Assembly: GCF_014641075.1 (NCBI RefSeq)
Contig: NZ_BMHP01000006.1
Span: forward strand, 214,422-278,421
DNA from: Paenibacillus nasutitermitis
GTDB lineage: Bacteria > Bacillota > Bacilli > Paenibacillales > Paenibacillaceae
Direction: 5' to 3'
DNA length: 64,000 nt
A program made the translations under genes and the position numbers. Below, piece after piece: positions 7,388 to 15,885 of this stretch. The notes below the pieces were generated by a model. The model had not been told where the DNA came from and made no database searches. It saw nothing but the letters and a program-made list of their open reading frames with translations. The stretch's first letter is position 1. Each line of letters opens with the position of its first letter.

Positions 7388-9676
7388 TCAGAGCAGCCGC
7401 TCAACCTGTTCCTTAGTAAGCGGTCTATAGAAATAATACCCTTGTATCCAATCGCAGCCGTTCGCTTGCAGAAACTCAAACTGCTCCTTCGTCTCCACGC
7501 CTTCCGCGATCACCTTGAGATTTAAACTTCCCGCCATAGCCAGAATCGCTTTGACGATAGCGGCCTGACTCGAACTGTTGAATATTCCGCCTATAAAGGA
7601 CTGTGCAATTTTCAGAGAGTCCACCTGGAACCGGTGCAAATAGCTCAGCGATGAATATCCGGTACCAAAATCATCCATGGAAATCTGCACGCCGATCTCC
7701 TTGAGAGCGGTCAGCATGGCAACAGTCCGCTCCTCCTCCTGAATGGAGATGCCCTCCGTAATTTCCAAGACCAGACATTCAGGGGAAAGCTTCGTCTCCT
7801 CCAGAATGGCGGATACCCGATGGACAAAATCAGGCTCTTGAAACTGCCGGGGCGATACATTGACAGACATCTGAAAATCGGCTTTCCCGCCGCACTGCCA
7901 GCTAACCGCCTGGCAGCAGGCGGTCCGTATCACCCACTCCCCTATGGGAACAATCAAACCGGTCTCTTCAGCCAGCGGGATAAATTCTCCGGGGGAGACC
8001 AGCTCGCCTTCCCCTGTACGCCAGCGGATCAGCGCCTCAACCCCAACCAGCTTCCCATCGCAAGAACGGATCTGCGGCTGATAATAAAGCTGGAATTCTT
8101 CCTGTTCCAGCGCATGGCGGAGCGCCAGCTCCACAGCTAATTTGCGGGTGACCGCATCCACCATTTCTTCGGAGTAGAAGGTTCTTCTGTTGCCTCCAAG
8201 CGCCTTCGCCTTGTCCAGCGCCATATCCGCTTTTTTCATCAACTCCAGCGGCGTCCGGCCATCCTTGGGATAGACGGCAACACCGATGCTTACCGCCGTC
8301 CGGATTTCCCCCTTTTCCATTTGAAACGGAATATTAAACGCGGCAATCAACTGCTTTGCGCGTTCCGACACTTCCTCCTGGGAGGCCGCATCCGTAAAAA
8401 GTATTATAAATTCATCTCCTCCCTGTCTGGCGATTGTCATACGGTCATCTTTCAATTGGACTAAACGGGCGGCGATTAACTGAATGAACTGATCCCCCAC
8501 CTCATGTCCGTAACTGTCGTTAATGTATTTGAAGCGGTCCAAATCGAGAAACATCACCGAGAGCAGCCGCTTCTGCTGCCCGTTTTTCTCCAGGCTCTTA
8601 AGCCCTTTGGCTACCTGCTCCGCGAAGAAGCGCCGATTCGGAAGTCCCGACAGATCATCATGATTGGCCAGAAACTCCGCCCGCGCAAGCGTAGTTTTCA
8701 GCCGTTCCATTAACGCCCGGTTCTCCAGCAGGACCATGATCTGGCGGATTATAATCAGGAGGATGATTACTCCCCCGCCAATAATAATGCTGTCCTTCGG
8801 CTGGATCCTGATCAACTCCACTAGCAGAAGCACAGTCAGACACGCGTAAGGGAAAATAAACCGAATATAATAGCAGCGCCTTTGGTCTCTCCCAGTTTCC
8901 TGTTGTACGGCCGGCGATGGCTCCAGGGCGTAGAGGCCTGCTGATGCCATTATTAATAACGCCGCTCCCATAAATAAATCATATATCCCGCCAAACTGAT
9001 ACGTATCATGGATATACATAAGCAGGTAGCCGCTATTTCCCAGGGTCAGGAATACCGCACTAAGTTCCAGCAGCCTCATCGCCCGTCTTGGCAGAAGCTC
9101 CCTGTAAGCAAAAGACAGAATCAACAATATACACAAGAAAACCAGACAAGATAATTGGTACACAGCCATCAGCACAAAGCCCGCGAGGGAATCCTCCAGT
9201 TGAAATTGCTGCACGACAGCACGGAAGATCAGTTCCCAGGCCACCACCGTCAGAATGACCAGCCAGGTAAGAGAATCAAATACAAACCGCATGCCCCGAT
9301 AGACATTTCTGTTCTTGCTCATGAGATAACATATGGCAAAAATAAATAAAACGCCCTGGGCAACCCACAGCAGGTCCGCCGCACCGGGAATCGGCGGGTC
9401 GATCTGCTTCACCATATAGTAGTAGCACCATATAAGCTGGGCAGCCATATAACAACAACATCCCCAGGACATGAAACGCCAGAACAACTGAACGTTTCTG
9501 ATCTGCCGCCGCCTGGCAGCCGACCACAATAGAAGCCACGCTGCTCCGGCAGGAAAGACGTGTATGAACGCCAGCCATCCAGGATAATCGGCAAGCAGGA
9601 GGGTCATCAGCCCTTGAAGCATAAAAAAAACGATAAGTACGATCAACCATTTCCTTCTATTGGCGTGCAAATCCAT
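7388..9676 (-). CDS. Membrane GGDEF-EAL cyclic-di-GMP turnover protein
   Basis: This is a 762-residue protein. The start at 9676 is preferred to the ATG 33 bases upstream because AGGAG lies nine bases before it. About eight or nine membrane helices fill residues 10-320. A GGDEF domain follows (GGDEF at about 419-423), then an EAL domain (EAL at about 547-549). The GGDEF core is intact, but the inhibitory RxxD site is absent. The EAL domain keeps NVSP, LEITEG, DDFGTGYSS, the Lys of SLKIA, AEGVET and CDWIQGY, so phosphodiesterase activity is likely; the usual KID is KIA. The gene is preceded by a c-di-GMP riboswitch, implying feedback by its own product or substrate. The membrane region is a candidate ligand sensor. 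Confidence 0.94.
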   Translation of the reverse strand: MDLHANRRKWLIVLIVFFMLQGLMTLLLADYPGWLAFIHVFPAGAAWLLLWSAARRRQIRNVQLFWRFMSWGCCCYMAAQLIWCYYYMVKQIDPPIPGAADLLWVAQGVLFIFAICYLMSKNRNVYRGMRFVFDSLTWLVILTVVAWELIFRAVVQQFQLEDSLAGFVLMAVYQLSCLVFLCILLILSFAYRELLPRRAMRLLELSAVFLTLGNSGYLLMYIHDTYQFGGIYDLFMGAALLIMASAGLYALEPSPAVQQETGRDQRRCYYIRFIFPYACLTVLLLVELIRIQPKDSIIIGGGVIILLIIIRQIMVLLENRALMERLKTTLARAEFLANHDDLSGLPNRRFFAEQVAKGLKSLEKNGQQKRLLSVMFLDLDRFKYINDSYGHEVGDQFIQLIAARLVQLKDDRMTIARQGGDEFIILFTDAASQEEVSERAKQLIAAFNIPFQMEKGEIRTAVSIGVAVYPKDGRTPLELMKKADMALDKAKALGGNRRTFYSEEMVDAVTRKLAVELALRHALEQEEFQLYYQPQIRSCDGKLVGVEALIRWRTGEGELVSPGEFIPLAEETGLIVPIGEWVIRTACCQAVSWQCGGKADFQMSVNVSPRQFQEPDFVHRVSAILEETKLSPECLVLEITEGISIQEEERTVAMLTALKEIGVQISMDDFGTGYSSLSYLHRFQVDSLKIAQSFIGGIFNSSSQAAIVKAILAMAGSLNLKVIAEGVETKEQFEFLQANGCDWIQGYYFYRPLTKEQVERLL

Positions 9677-9747
9677 TCTCCTATTCTCCTTTACTTGTGT
9701 ATAGATCACGGGGGACGGTCGACGGAGGGTTAGGATCTAAAACAGAC

Positions 9748-9785
9748 AAAAAAAAAGAACGATCCGCCAAGATGCAGATCATTCT
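9748..9785 (-). terminator. Intrinsic terminator of riboswitch expression platform
   Basis: Read on the minus strand, AGAATGATCTGC (9785-9774) pairs over 12 positions, with three G-U pairs, with GCGGATCGTTCT (9767-9756). It is followed by a run of nine T (the A run at 9748-9756). It lies directly after the c-di-GMP aptamer and about 70 bases before the coding start, the expected place for a transcription-attenuating platform. Confidence 0.85.
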
Positions 9786-9789
9786 CCAC

Positions 9790-9868
9790 AACGGCGGTCT
9801 GGCAGCCATTGCGATAACGCTTTAGGCCCATGACTTTGCGTCCTTATTTTTCAATAAGTTTGCCTTTT
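9790..9868 (-). promoter_or_regulatory. Class I cyclic-di-GMP (GEMM) riboswitch aptamer
   Basis: Read on the minus strand, the leader contains GGCAAAC, a short A/T hairpin, the hallmark GGACGCAAAG, then CATGGGCCTAAAG and a second helix closing at AATGGCTGCCAGACC. These are the conserved core elements, in order, of the GEMM-I aptamer that binds c-di-GMP. The downstream gene is itself a c-di-GMP enzyme. The following terminator suggests transcriptional control; whether ligand turns the gene on or off cannot be read from the sequence alone. Confidence 0.9.
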
Positions 9869-9941
9869 ACAATAGGATAAGTATGTAGGTTGGTCCTGGT
9901 TCAGATAGGGCTAACAGACTATCAAATAAGTATATATTACC

Positions 9942-9970
9942 ATTATAGACGGGCATAAATACTCTGTCTA
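9942..9970 (-). promoter_or_regulatory. Sigma-A-type promoter of the riboswitch leader
   Basis: On the minus strand TAGACA (9970-9965) and TATAAT (9947-9942) are separated by exactly 17 bases. Transcription would begin near 9935, giving a leader of about 260 bases containing the aptamer and terminator. The -35 and -10 also lie in an inverted repeat (ATTATAGAC and GTCTATA), which could be an additional operator. Confidence 0.7.
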
Positions 9971-9986
9971 TATAATATTAACTCTC

Positions 9987-12314
9987 CTATATAGGAGAAT
10001 GGTCATCCTCTGACTTCCATTCGGGCGGCAGCAGGCGCTGATAGCGCGGCTCGAAATAACGGTCATCAATCAGCATCAGCGTACCCCTGTCCTGTTCGGA
10101 GCGGATCAGCCGTCCTCCCGCTTGCAGAACTTTGTTTATTCCCGGGAAGACATAAGCATAGGCGAAGCCGTCCTTGCCTTGCATGTCGAAATAACCTTTG
10201 ATAATATCGCGCTCCAGCCCGATCTGCGGCAGTCCCACTCCCACCACCACAACGGCAGTCAAACGGTCCCCTACCAGGTCTATTCCTTCAGAGAAGATGC
10301 CGCCCATGACAGCAAAAGCAACAAGCGGCTCCGGACTTTCCGCCTCGAAGGCCTTCAGGAAAGCCTCGCGTTCCTCCTCCGCCATCCCTGCCGTCTGGAT
10401 CATGGTTCTCCATTGAAATTGCGCCGTGAACAGCTCATAGATATCGTTCATATAGGCGTAGGAAGGGAAGAAAACGAGGCTGTTGCCCGGATTGCCAGCC
10501 ACAAGCTTGCCGATCAGAGCGGCGATCGGTTCCCGGGTCTGACCGCGGTCCCGGTACCGGGTCGAAAGCGGCTCGATATAAACCTCCAGCTGCTCGCTTG
10601 CGAAAGGGGAAGGCACAACGACGGAATAATCGTCTTGTGGATCGCCGCCGAGCATGTCCATAAAATAACGGAGCGGTGAAAGCGTGGCGGAGAACAAAAT
10701 TTGCGCCCGGTAGCCCTTCCCGGCCTGCTTGAGCAAATGGGAAGGATCCAGGCAGAACATCTTGATATGCACCTCATTACGCAGATTCTCCACGTAGGTC
10801 ACATACCGCTGGTCGTACAGGGCTCCGATCCGGATAAAGCTCTGGGCTGCATAATACAGATCCAGCAGCAGCTTTGCATCGCGCCCCCCGGTTGACAACA
10901 ATTCTCCCTGGGCCTGCTCCGCAAAATCCTCCAGCAGCTCAAGCAGTCCTTCAGGCCGCTGTGCCTCAACCTGTACCCCGCTGCCCTCCACCTGCTTGCG
11001 GAGCGCGATAAAATAGTCATTCACCGCTTTGGCTGCACGTTGAAGCCCGGCATTTCGTCCTTTATATTCCCGCCGGACAGCCAAAAAATCCGACTTGTTC
11101 AATTCGCCCGAATACATCTCCCGCGCCCGGTCCACCAGATTATGGGCCTCGTCGATAAGGAGAACGGTATGCTTCTTCTGCTCTTCCAACAGGCGCTTCA
11201 ACTGGACCCGTGGATCGAATACATAATTATAATCGCAGATGATCGCATCTGCGGCGTAGGCGGCATCCAGCGAGAACTCAAACGGACACACCGTATGCTT
11301 GCGTGCGTAATGCTCGATCTGCTTGCGCGTCATCAGCGTTTCATTCCCGAGCATATCGAGCAGCGCTTCGTTAACGCGGTCATAATAACCGTCCGCATAA
11401 GGGCAATGCTCCCTGGAGCAGTTCATCTCCTCCTGGAAGCATACCTTGTCTTTGGCGGTCAGCGTCACGACATGCAGATGCAGCCCGCTCGCAACCAGCA
11501 TGCCATAAGCTTCTTCCGCGGCGGTTCGGGTGATCGTCTTCGCGGTCAAATAGATCATCCGCTGCAGCAGGCCCTCTCCGATCGCCTTCAAGGCGGGAAA
11601 CAACGTGGACATGGTCTTGCCGATACCGGTCGGCGCTTTGGCAAACAGCTTCCGTCCGTCGGCAATGCTCTGATAGACCGAAGCCGCCAGCTTCCGCTGA
11701 CCTTCCCTGTAGGAGGGAAAAGGAAATAAGAGTGACTTGAGACTGGCGTTCCGCCGCCGGTCATGCCCGGTCTTCTGCCAGGCAAATGGATAGTAGCCCC
11801 GGACCAGCTCAAGCATGAACGCTTCCAGCTCCCGGAAAGTCAATTCCGCCGCAAACCGCTTCTGCTCCTCCGATGCCACCTGCACGTATGTGAGCTGTAC
11901 GCGGATGCTGGCCAGCTCCCGCTCCTTCGCTACCATATACGCATAGCATTTGGCCTGCGCCCAATGCACGGGATAGGAATGCTCGCCGATTGCGGCCAGA
12001 TCCCCCGCTGTCGATTTGATTTCGTCAATAGTCAAACGAGCGGCATCCGGCGCCTTTCCGGAGCCGCTGTCCCCGCCTTCCGCCAGCAGGCCGTCGCATC
12101 TTCCTTCAATGACAAAAAGGAGATCGTCATATACGATCTCCGTCTTTAGATAAACTTCCCTCAGGTCCAGCTCCCCATAATGCTTCTGGATCTTCTGATG
12201 GGCTTTTGTCCCTTCCGTCAGCGATCCCGCCGTACGAAAACCGGACTCGATGCTTCCGCTGCGAAACACATATTCAACGAGTGATCGGACCGATAAACGA
12301 ATCACATCCGGCAT
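9987..12314 (-). CDS. RecB/Cas4-like nuclease fused to XPD/DinG-family helicase
   Basis: This 775-residue protein has two parts. Residues 1-180 carry a PD-(D/E)xK nuclease core: GRCDG at 71-75, IDEIKS at 96-101 and the QxxxY motif (QAKCY) at 120-124, as in RecB- and Cas4-type exonucleases. Residues 195-775 are a superfamily 2 XPD/Rad3/DinG helicase: Walker A APTGIGKT at 227-234, a Cys set including CFQEEMNCSREHC that fits the 4Fe-4S domain, IDEAHN, and C-terminal motifs with GGIFSEGIDL and QAGGRLIRS. It probably unwinds and trims damaged or structured DNA. The gene stands alone, with GGAGGGG before the ATG. Its stop lies inside a perfect 16-base palindrome. Confidence 0.9.
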   Translation of the reverse strand: MPDVIRLSVRSLVEYVFRSGSIESGFRTAGSLTEGTKAHQKIQKHYGELDLREVYLKTEIVYDDLLFVIEGRCDGLLAEGGDSGSGKAPDAARLTIDEIKSTAGDLAAIGEHSYPVHWAQAKCYAYMVAKERELASIRVQLTYVQVASEEQKRFAAELTFRELEAFMLELVRGYYPFAWQKTGHDRRRNASLKSLLFPFPSYREGQRKLAASVYQSIADGRKLFAKAPTGIGKTMSTLFPALKAIGEGLLQRMIYLTAKTITRTAAEEAYGMLVASGLHLHVVTLTAKDKVCFQEEMNCSREHCPYADGYYDRVNEALLDMLGNETLMTRKQIEHYARKHTVCPFEFSLDAAYAADAIICDYNYVFDPRVQLKRLLEEQKKHTVLLIDEAHNLVDRAREMYSGELNKSDFLAVRREYKGRNAGLQRAAKAVNDYFIALRKQVEGSGVQVEAQRPEGLLELLEDFAEQAQGELLSTGGRDAKLLLDLYYAAQSFIRIGALYDQRYVTYVENLRNEVHIKMFCLDPSHLLKQAGKGYRAQILFSATLSPLRYFMDMLGGDPQDDYSVVVPSPFASEQLEVYIEPLSTRYRDRGQTREPIAALIGKLVAGNPGNSLVFFPSYAYMNDIYELFTAQFQWRTMIQTAGMAEEEREAFLKAFEAESPEPLVAFAVMGGIFSEGIDLVGDRLTAVVVVGVGLPQIGLERDIIKGYFDMQGKDGFAYAYVFPGINKVLQAGGRLIRSEQDRGTLMLIDDRYFEPRYQRLLPPEWKSEDDHSPI

Positions 12315-12446
12315 AACACCCCTCCAAGCCGATCCAATAAGAACATTTGTTCTTTCATTCTACCATGGAGTCAGGCTCATTGCTACTTCAGGGTTCTTCC
12401 TTCTTCGCGGACGCCTCTCGCTTGCCAGTAAGAGACAAGCCTGCGG

Positions 12447-14615
12447 CTAGATCGCTTCGAACAGGATCGCCTCCGATGTCAAGGCACCCTCCAGACGGAT
12501 GGCAAGCCCCTGTTCCATCAGAGCAAAACCGCTGACCTCGGCCGTTTGGGAGCTGTTGTCCCAGGTTACCTTATACGTTCTGGAACGGTCCAGTCCTCTT
12601 AAACGAAGCACGTATTCCCGTTCCTTCGGATTGGACAGCTGGAATACGCCTGCGATCCCTTTGTCCCTTTCTTTCGAAGCCAATTCCAGCACGCCCCAAC
12701 CTTTAGGCTCGAAACCGTCGAGCTGCGGGGTATGGTGATAAATTCTGCCCGTGTTCATGAACGTCCGCACGAAGTTTTTATAAATATCCAATGTATGGCG
12801 CACGAGAGCGAATTGTTTCGGATTAGGCTCCGAGCCGAGCGGATTAAAGACGCTGATGGTCGGTCTGACGAACAGCAGCTGTCTCATCTGGAACAGAATA
12901 TCGGCGCTCGTATGTCCGCTCTGGCCAGCGACGAGCCTGTCTACATACTCCGGCGGGAGCGCCATCGACATGCCATTCGTAATGGCGAACGACCTCGGGG
13001 CCACCTGCCAATCTGTCACCCAGGTGTGAGAGAAGCGTCTCACCGTCCCGATATCGGTTCTGGCTCCCCCGCTTGCACAAGTCTCGAAAATGACTTCCGG
13101 AAACCGCTTGCGAAGCCGGTCGAAGATGCTGTCGAAGTTTTCGTAATACCTCCAATAACTGTTTTCCGCATAACCTTCGCGTATATTATAGCCACCCGCT
13201 TTAATATGACCCGCATTGTAATCCAGCCTGAAGAAATCCAGTTCGTTCTCTTCGATGACGCGAGCCATCGCATCCTCGGCCCAAGCCGCGATCTCCGGTC
13301 TGGCAAAGTCGATCATGCCCCCCATACGCCCCGTGCTGTTGGTACCGTTGTAAGCGACCGAGAACCAGTCTGGATGCGCTTTGTATAACTCCGTTAATTT
13401 TCCGAGCCGCTCGATTTCCACCCATAAGCCGAACAGCATCCCTTTATTATGTACCCTCTCGCGAATTCCCTTAAGACCATCGGGATATCTCTGCGTATTT
13501 ACATGCCAATCCCCCAGATGTTCCCCCATCTGATGCTCGTCGCCAGGAGGCAGGTACCAGCCCGCATCGATGAAGAAAACCTCTGCGCCCAGTTCTGCTG
13601 CGACTTCAATCTGATGATAAGTCATCGCTTCCGACATCTCGACTTCCGCTCCCAGGCCCGACTCGACCCAATTGCCCCTTCCCCGCGCCTCGGGAATCGT
13701 GAATACCGATTGCCGGAGATGATCATGCATCGCATGGATGCAATCATCGAATCCGCCGAACAGCATGCCCATATGAACCTCGGGGCTGACCACGGATTCT
13801 CCAGCCTCGACCATACGGAGCGGCGCCGGTGCTTTCGGCCCGATCTTAAAGGAAAGATGTGCGTTGGCATCGTGCCCTGGCACTGCCCCTCCCGGATCGG
13901 CATCCACCTCGAAGGAGAAGTTGTAATCGCCGGACCATGCCATCTGCCCGATAAAATGTTCTCCCGTCGCCTCGTTGCGTATCAGAAACATCGGATGCCG
14001 ATGGCGTTGTCCCCGGTTCAGGCCGAAGACGGCGTTTGGAAGCGGGTGCCATTCGAATTGTCCTTCCCCTCCCCAGCGGGAATCACCCATATACCCTATA
14101 GAATAAAGAGGATCCCCTTTGGTCAAATAGGCCTCCCAGTTTTTCGTCGTCTGCAAGCCGCCGCTCCAGGTGTAAACCGAGCTAAGCGCCGAGGGACGAT
14201 CGCCGGCGTTTGTCACCTCAAGCCAACGGGTGACGATAGGCGTCCCATCCAGCAGCGTATGGATGCTTACCGTAACGGGACGCAGCGAGTGCTTGAGCCG
14301 AATGACCGAATGAAGTCCCGCTGCTTCCGTGGATTTGTCTTGTCCATCCCAGAGCCAATGCGATCCCAACGACATGCCGTCCATTTCAAGTTGAAAGGCT
14401 TGCGGTTCCACGAAGCTGTCCGGCTCCATGCGGGGAACGCGGGGAAACGTAATGACTGTGCTCATATAACCGGCGCCGTTCCAGCCTACGCTCATCAGCT
14501 GCCCTCCAGCGAATATTTCTTCATAGACGGCCAGCCCCGTGCGGTAGCTGATATAGTAACCGTCGGCAGTCGGTTCGACGACCACATCGGTAAAAGCTTC
14601 ATGGATTTCGTTCAT
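12447..14615 (-). CDS. GH36 alpha-galactosidase-like glycosidase
   Basis: This 722-residue protein has the GH36 layout: an N-terminal beta-sandwich of about 320 residues, a TIM barrel and a C-terminal beta domain. The barrel has FFIDAGWY, the probable nucleophile Asp465 in FFRLDYN, the CASGGARTD loop and a candidate acid/base Asp535 in HTWVTD. The classic KWDMNR of raffinose-type alpha-galactosidases is replaced by FRLDYN, so specificity may be for another alpha-galactoside or N-acetyl-galactosaminide. There is no signal peptide, so it acts inside on imported oligosaccharides. AGGAGG precedes the ATG. It follows the 15724 gene in the same direction with about 35 bases between and is probably in one operon with it. 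Confidence 0.9.
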   Translation of the reverse strand: MNEIHEAFTDVVVEPTADGYYISYRTGLAVYEEIFAGGQLMSVGWNGAGYMSTVITFPRVPRMEPDSFVEPQAFQLEMDGMSLGSHWLWDGQDKSTEAAGLHSVIRLKHSLRPVTVSIHTLLDGTPIVTRWLEVTNAGDRPSALSSVYTWSGGLQTTKNWEAYLTKGDPLYSIGYMGDSRWGGEGQFEWHPLPNAVFGLNRGQRHRHPMFLIRNEATGEHFIGQMAWSGDYNFSFEVDADPGGAVPGHDANAHLSFKIGPKAPAPLRMVEAGESVVSPEVHMGMLFGGFDDCIHAMHDHLRQSVFTIPEARGRGNWVESGLGAEVEMSEAMTYHQIEVAAELGAEVFFIDAGWYLPPGDEHQMGEHLGDWHVNTQRYPDGLKGIRERVHNKGMLFGLWVEIERLGKLTELYKAHPDWFSVAYNGTNSTGRMGGMIDFARPEIAAWAEDAMARVIEENELDFFRLDYNAGHIKAGGYNIREGYAENSYWRYYENFDSIFDRLRKRFPEVIFETCASGGARTDIGTVRRFSHTWVTDWQVAPRSFAITNGMSMALPPEYVDRLVAGQSGHTSADILFQMRQLLFVRPTISVFNPLGSEPNPKQFALVRHTLDIYKNFVRTFMNTGRIYHHTPQLDGFEPKGWGVLELASKERDKGIAGVFQLSNPKEREYVLRLRGLDRSRTYKVTWDNSSQTAEVSGFALMEQGLAIRLEGALTSEAILFEAI

Positions 14616-14650
14616 CCCATAGACCTCCTGTATTTAAGCACTGAACGCTG

Positions 14651-15724
14651 CTAAATCACAACGCCTAACCATAAACGTAATACCTCGGCCAAGCTTTCGT
14701 AGCCGCCGCTATAGCACCAGGTCTGGGAAACGTCTTTGCGCGCGAAGAGTCCCTTCTCCTCGTTCCATTGCACCGCGGGCGCATGGTGCTCGAGCTCCCC
14801 GAACGACCCTATCTGCCCATCGTCGTTATACAGCTGGACGCAATGGCCGCCATACACGGGGTCATGCCAAGGAACGTCCAGATAGTCCGCAGACGGATAG
14901 ACGCCGATTTGCCTCACAATCAAATGACAATGGCCGCTCTCGTCCCGGCGAAAATAGCCAAACCGTCCTGTCGTCTGCAAGCTCGTAAGCGAAATTTTAT
15001 GTGCCTGCTTCGCATCGATACGAAAACGGACGATCCCTTCGGATACAGATAGATGCGACGGACCCGCAGGCGAGAAAAAATCGGTCGGACTCGCCGTACC
15101 GTAAGTAGCGGCATAGGCGTGGCCTCCGGCCGGGACCTGCAGAATCGTCCAGCTCGACAGGGGTGGCTCCTTGCCATTGCCCCAGCCCTCGGCATTCGTC
15201 TCTAAATCGATTGCCGATTCATAACCGACGAACTGATAACCGCCTGGCCCGCCAAGTCCGGCAAAGCGTATCGGATCCTTCACCAGCCGGCACGATTTGG
15301 CAAGCCGGAATCCGATCTGCCTTTCAGATCTGAATTGCTTCGCGACTCCCTCCTGCCACCACTCGCATTGATCCTGCACAGCGCCTCCCCTGAACTGATA
15401 GGCGCCTGGGTCGATCGGCCGCTGCACCGTATAGTCTGCCGGCGGGCCAGGATTCACAACGTGGTACTCCAGCTCCGGGCTGAGCCAGACGCGTTCGCCT
15501 CCGGCATTCCAATGGTTCTCCAATCCGAATAGCCTTCGGGATGCCCCGGTATCGGCCAATATCGGATTCGTCCATGCCGCGTTCTCAAGCTCCTCATCCG
15601 GATAGATTCCTAAAATTCTTCCCCCTCGCTCCAGTGCGACGATGACAGCTCCTTCGCCATTCCGAAGCAATCGGTAATGCCATTCGAGACGCTGCAAGCT
15701 TGCAATCAAATCATCCAGTTTCAT
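14651..15724 (-). CDS. Uncharacterised protein, possible sugar-binding beta-sandwich (DUF6786-like)
   Basis: This protein has 357 residues from the ATG at 15724, where AGGAG lies eight bases upstream; the longer frame to 15772 lacks a site. It has no signal peptide and no familiar catalytic motif. A segment near residues 70-85, WNAGGERVWLSPE, resembles the GGEDRFWLGPE region of DUF6786-type proteins, which look like aldose-epimerase beta-sandwiches. That assignment is from memory and tentative. It lies directly before the GH36 gene and behind a TTGTATACAA palindrome, so it probably takes part in handling the same sugar, for example as a mutarotase-like or accessory protein. Confidence 0.75.
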   Translation of the reverse strand: MKLDDLIASLQRLEWHYRLLRNGEGAVIVALERGGRILGIYPDEELENAAWTNPILADTGASRRLFGLENHWNAGGERVWLSPELEYHVVNPGPPADYTVQRPIDPGAYQFRGGAVQDQCEWWQEGVAKQFRSERQIGFRLAKSCRLVKDPIRFAGLGGPGGYQFVGYESAIDLETNAEGWGNGKEPPLSSWTILQVPAGGHAYAATYGTASPTDFFSPAGPSHLSVSEGIVRFRIDAKQAHKISLTSLQTTGRFGYFRRDESGHCHLIVRQIGVYPSADYLDVPWHDPVYGGHCVQLYNDDGQIGSFGELEHHAPAVQWNEEKGLFARKDVSQTWCYSGGYESLAEVLRLWLGVVI

Positions 15725-15796
15725 TAGATTTCTCCTGGTTATATAGAATACTTCAATTATACAATAATCCACTATTCAGTCAACCGTTTTGTGTTT

Positions 15797-15806
15797 TTGT
15801 ATACAA
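15797..15806. promoter_or_regulatory. TTGTATACAA palindrome before 15724 gene
   Basis: A perfect ten-base palindrome lies 73 bases upstream of the start. It matches the core of the Bacillus GntR operator class, and similar sites precede four other transcription units in this window. A GntR/FCD regulator is encoded at 17831-18505, so this is a plausible operator for it. Confidence 0.55.
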
Positions 15807-15885
15807 TTTAGAGCATAAAAGAATACAGCCCTCCTCCGCTTCTCGAAGAACCGAACGGATGCCTATATTCTCCATCGTTAATCTG

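Noticed and set aside
9987..12314. Interpretation of the nuclease-helicase as a Cas4 or CRISPR protein
   Set aside because: The nuclease motifs resemble Cas4, but the Cas4 cysteines are absent from that domain and no cas gene or array is nearby.
13449..14654. Plus-strand frame of 401 codons opposite the first GH36 gene
   Set aside because: No family features or ribosome site; the minus-strand gene has GH36 motifs and AGGAGG before its start.
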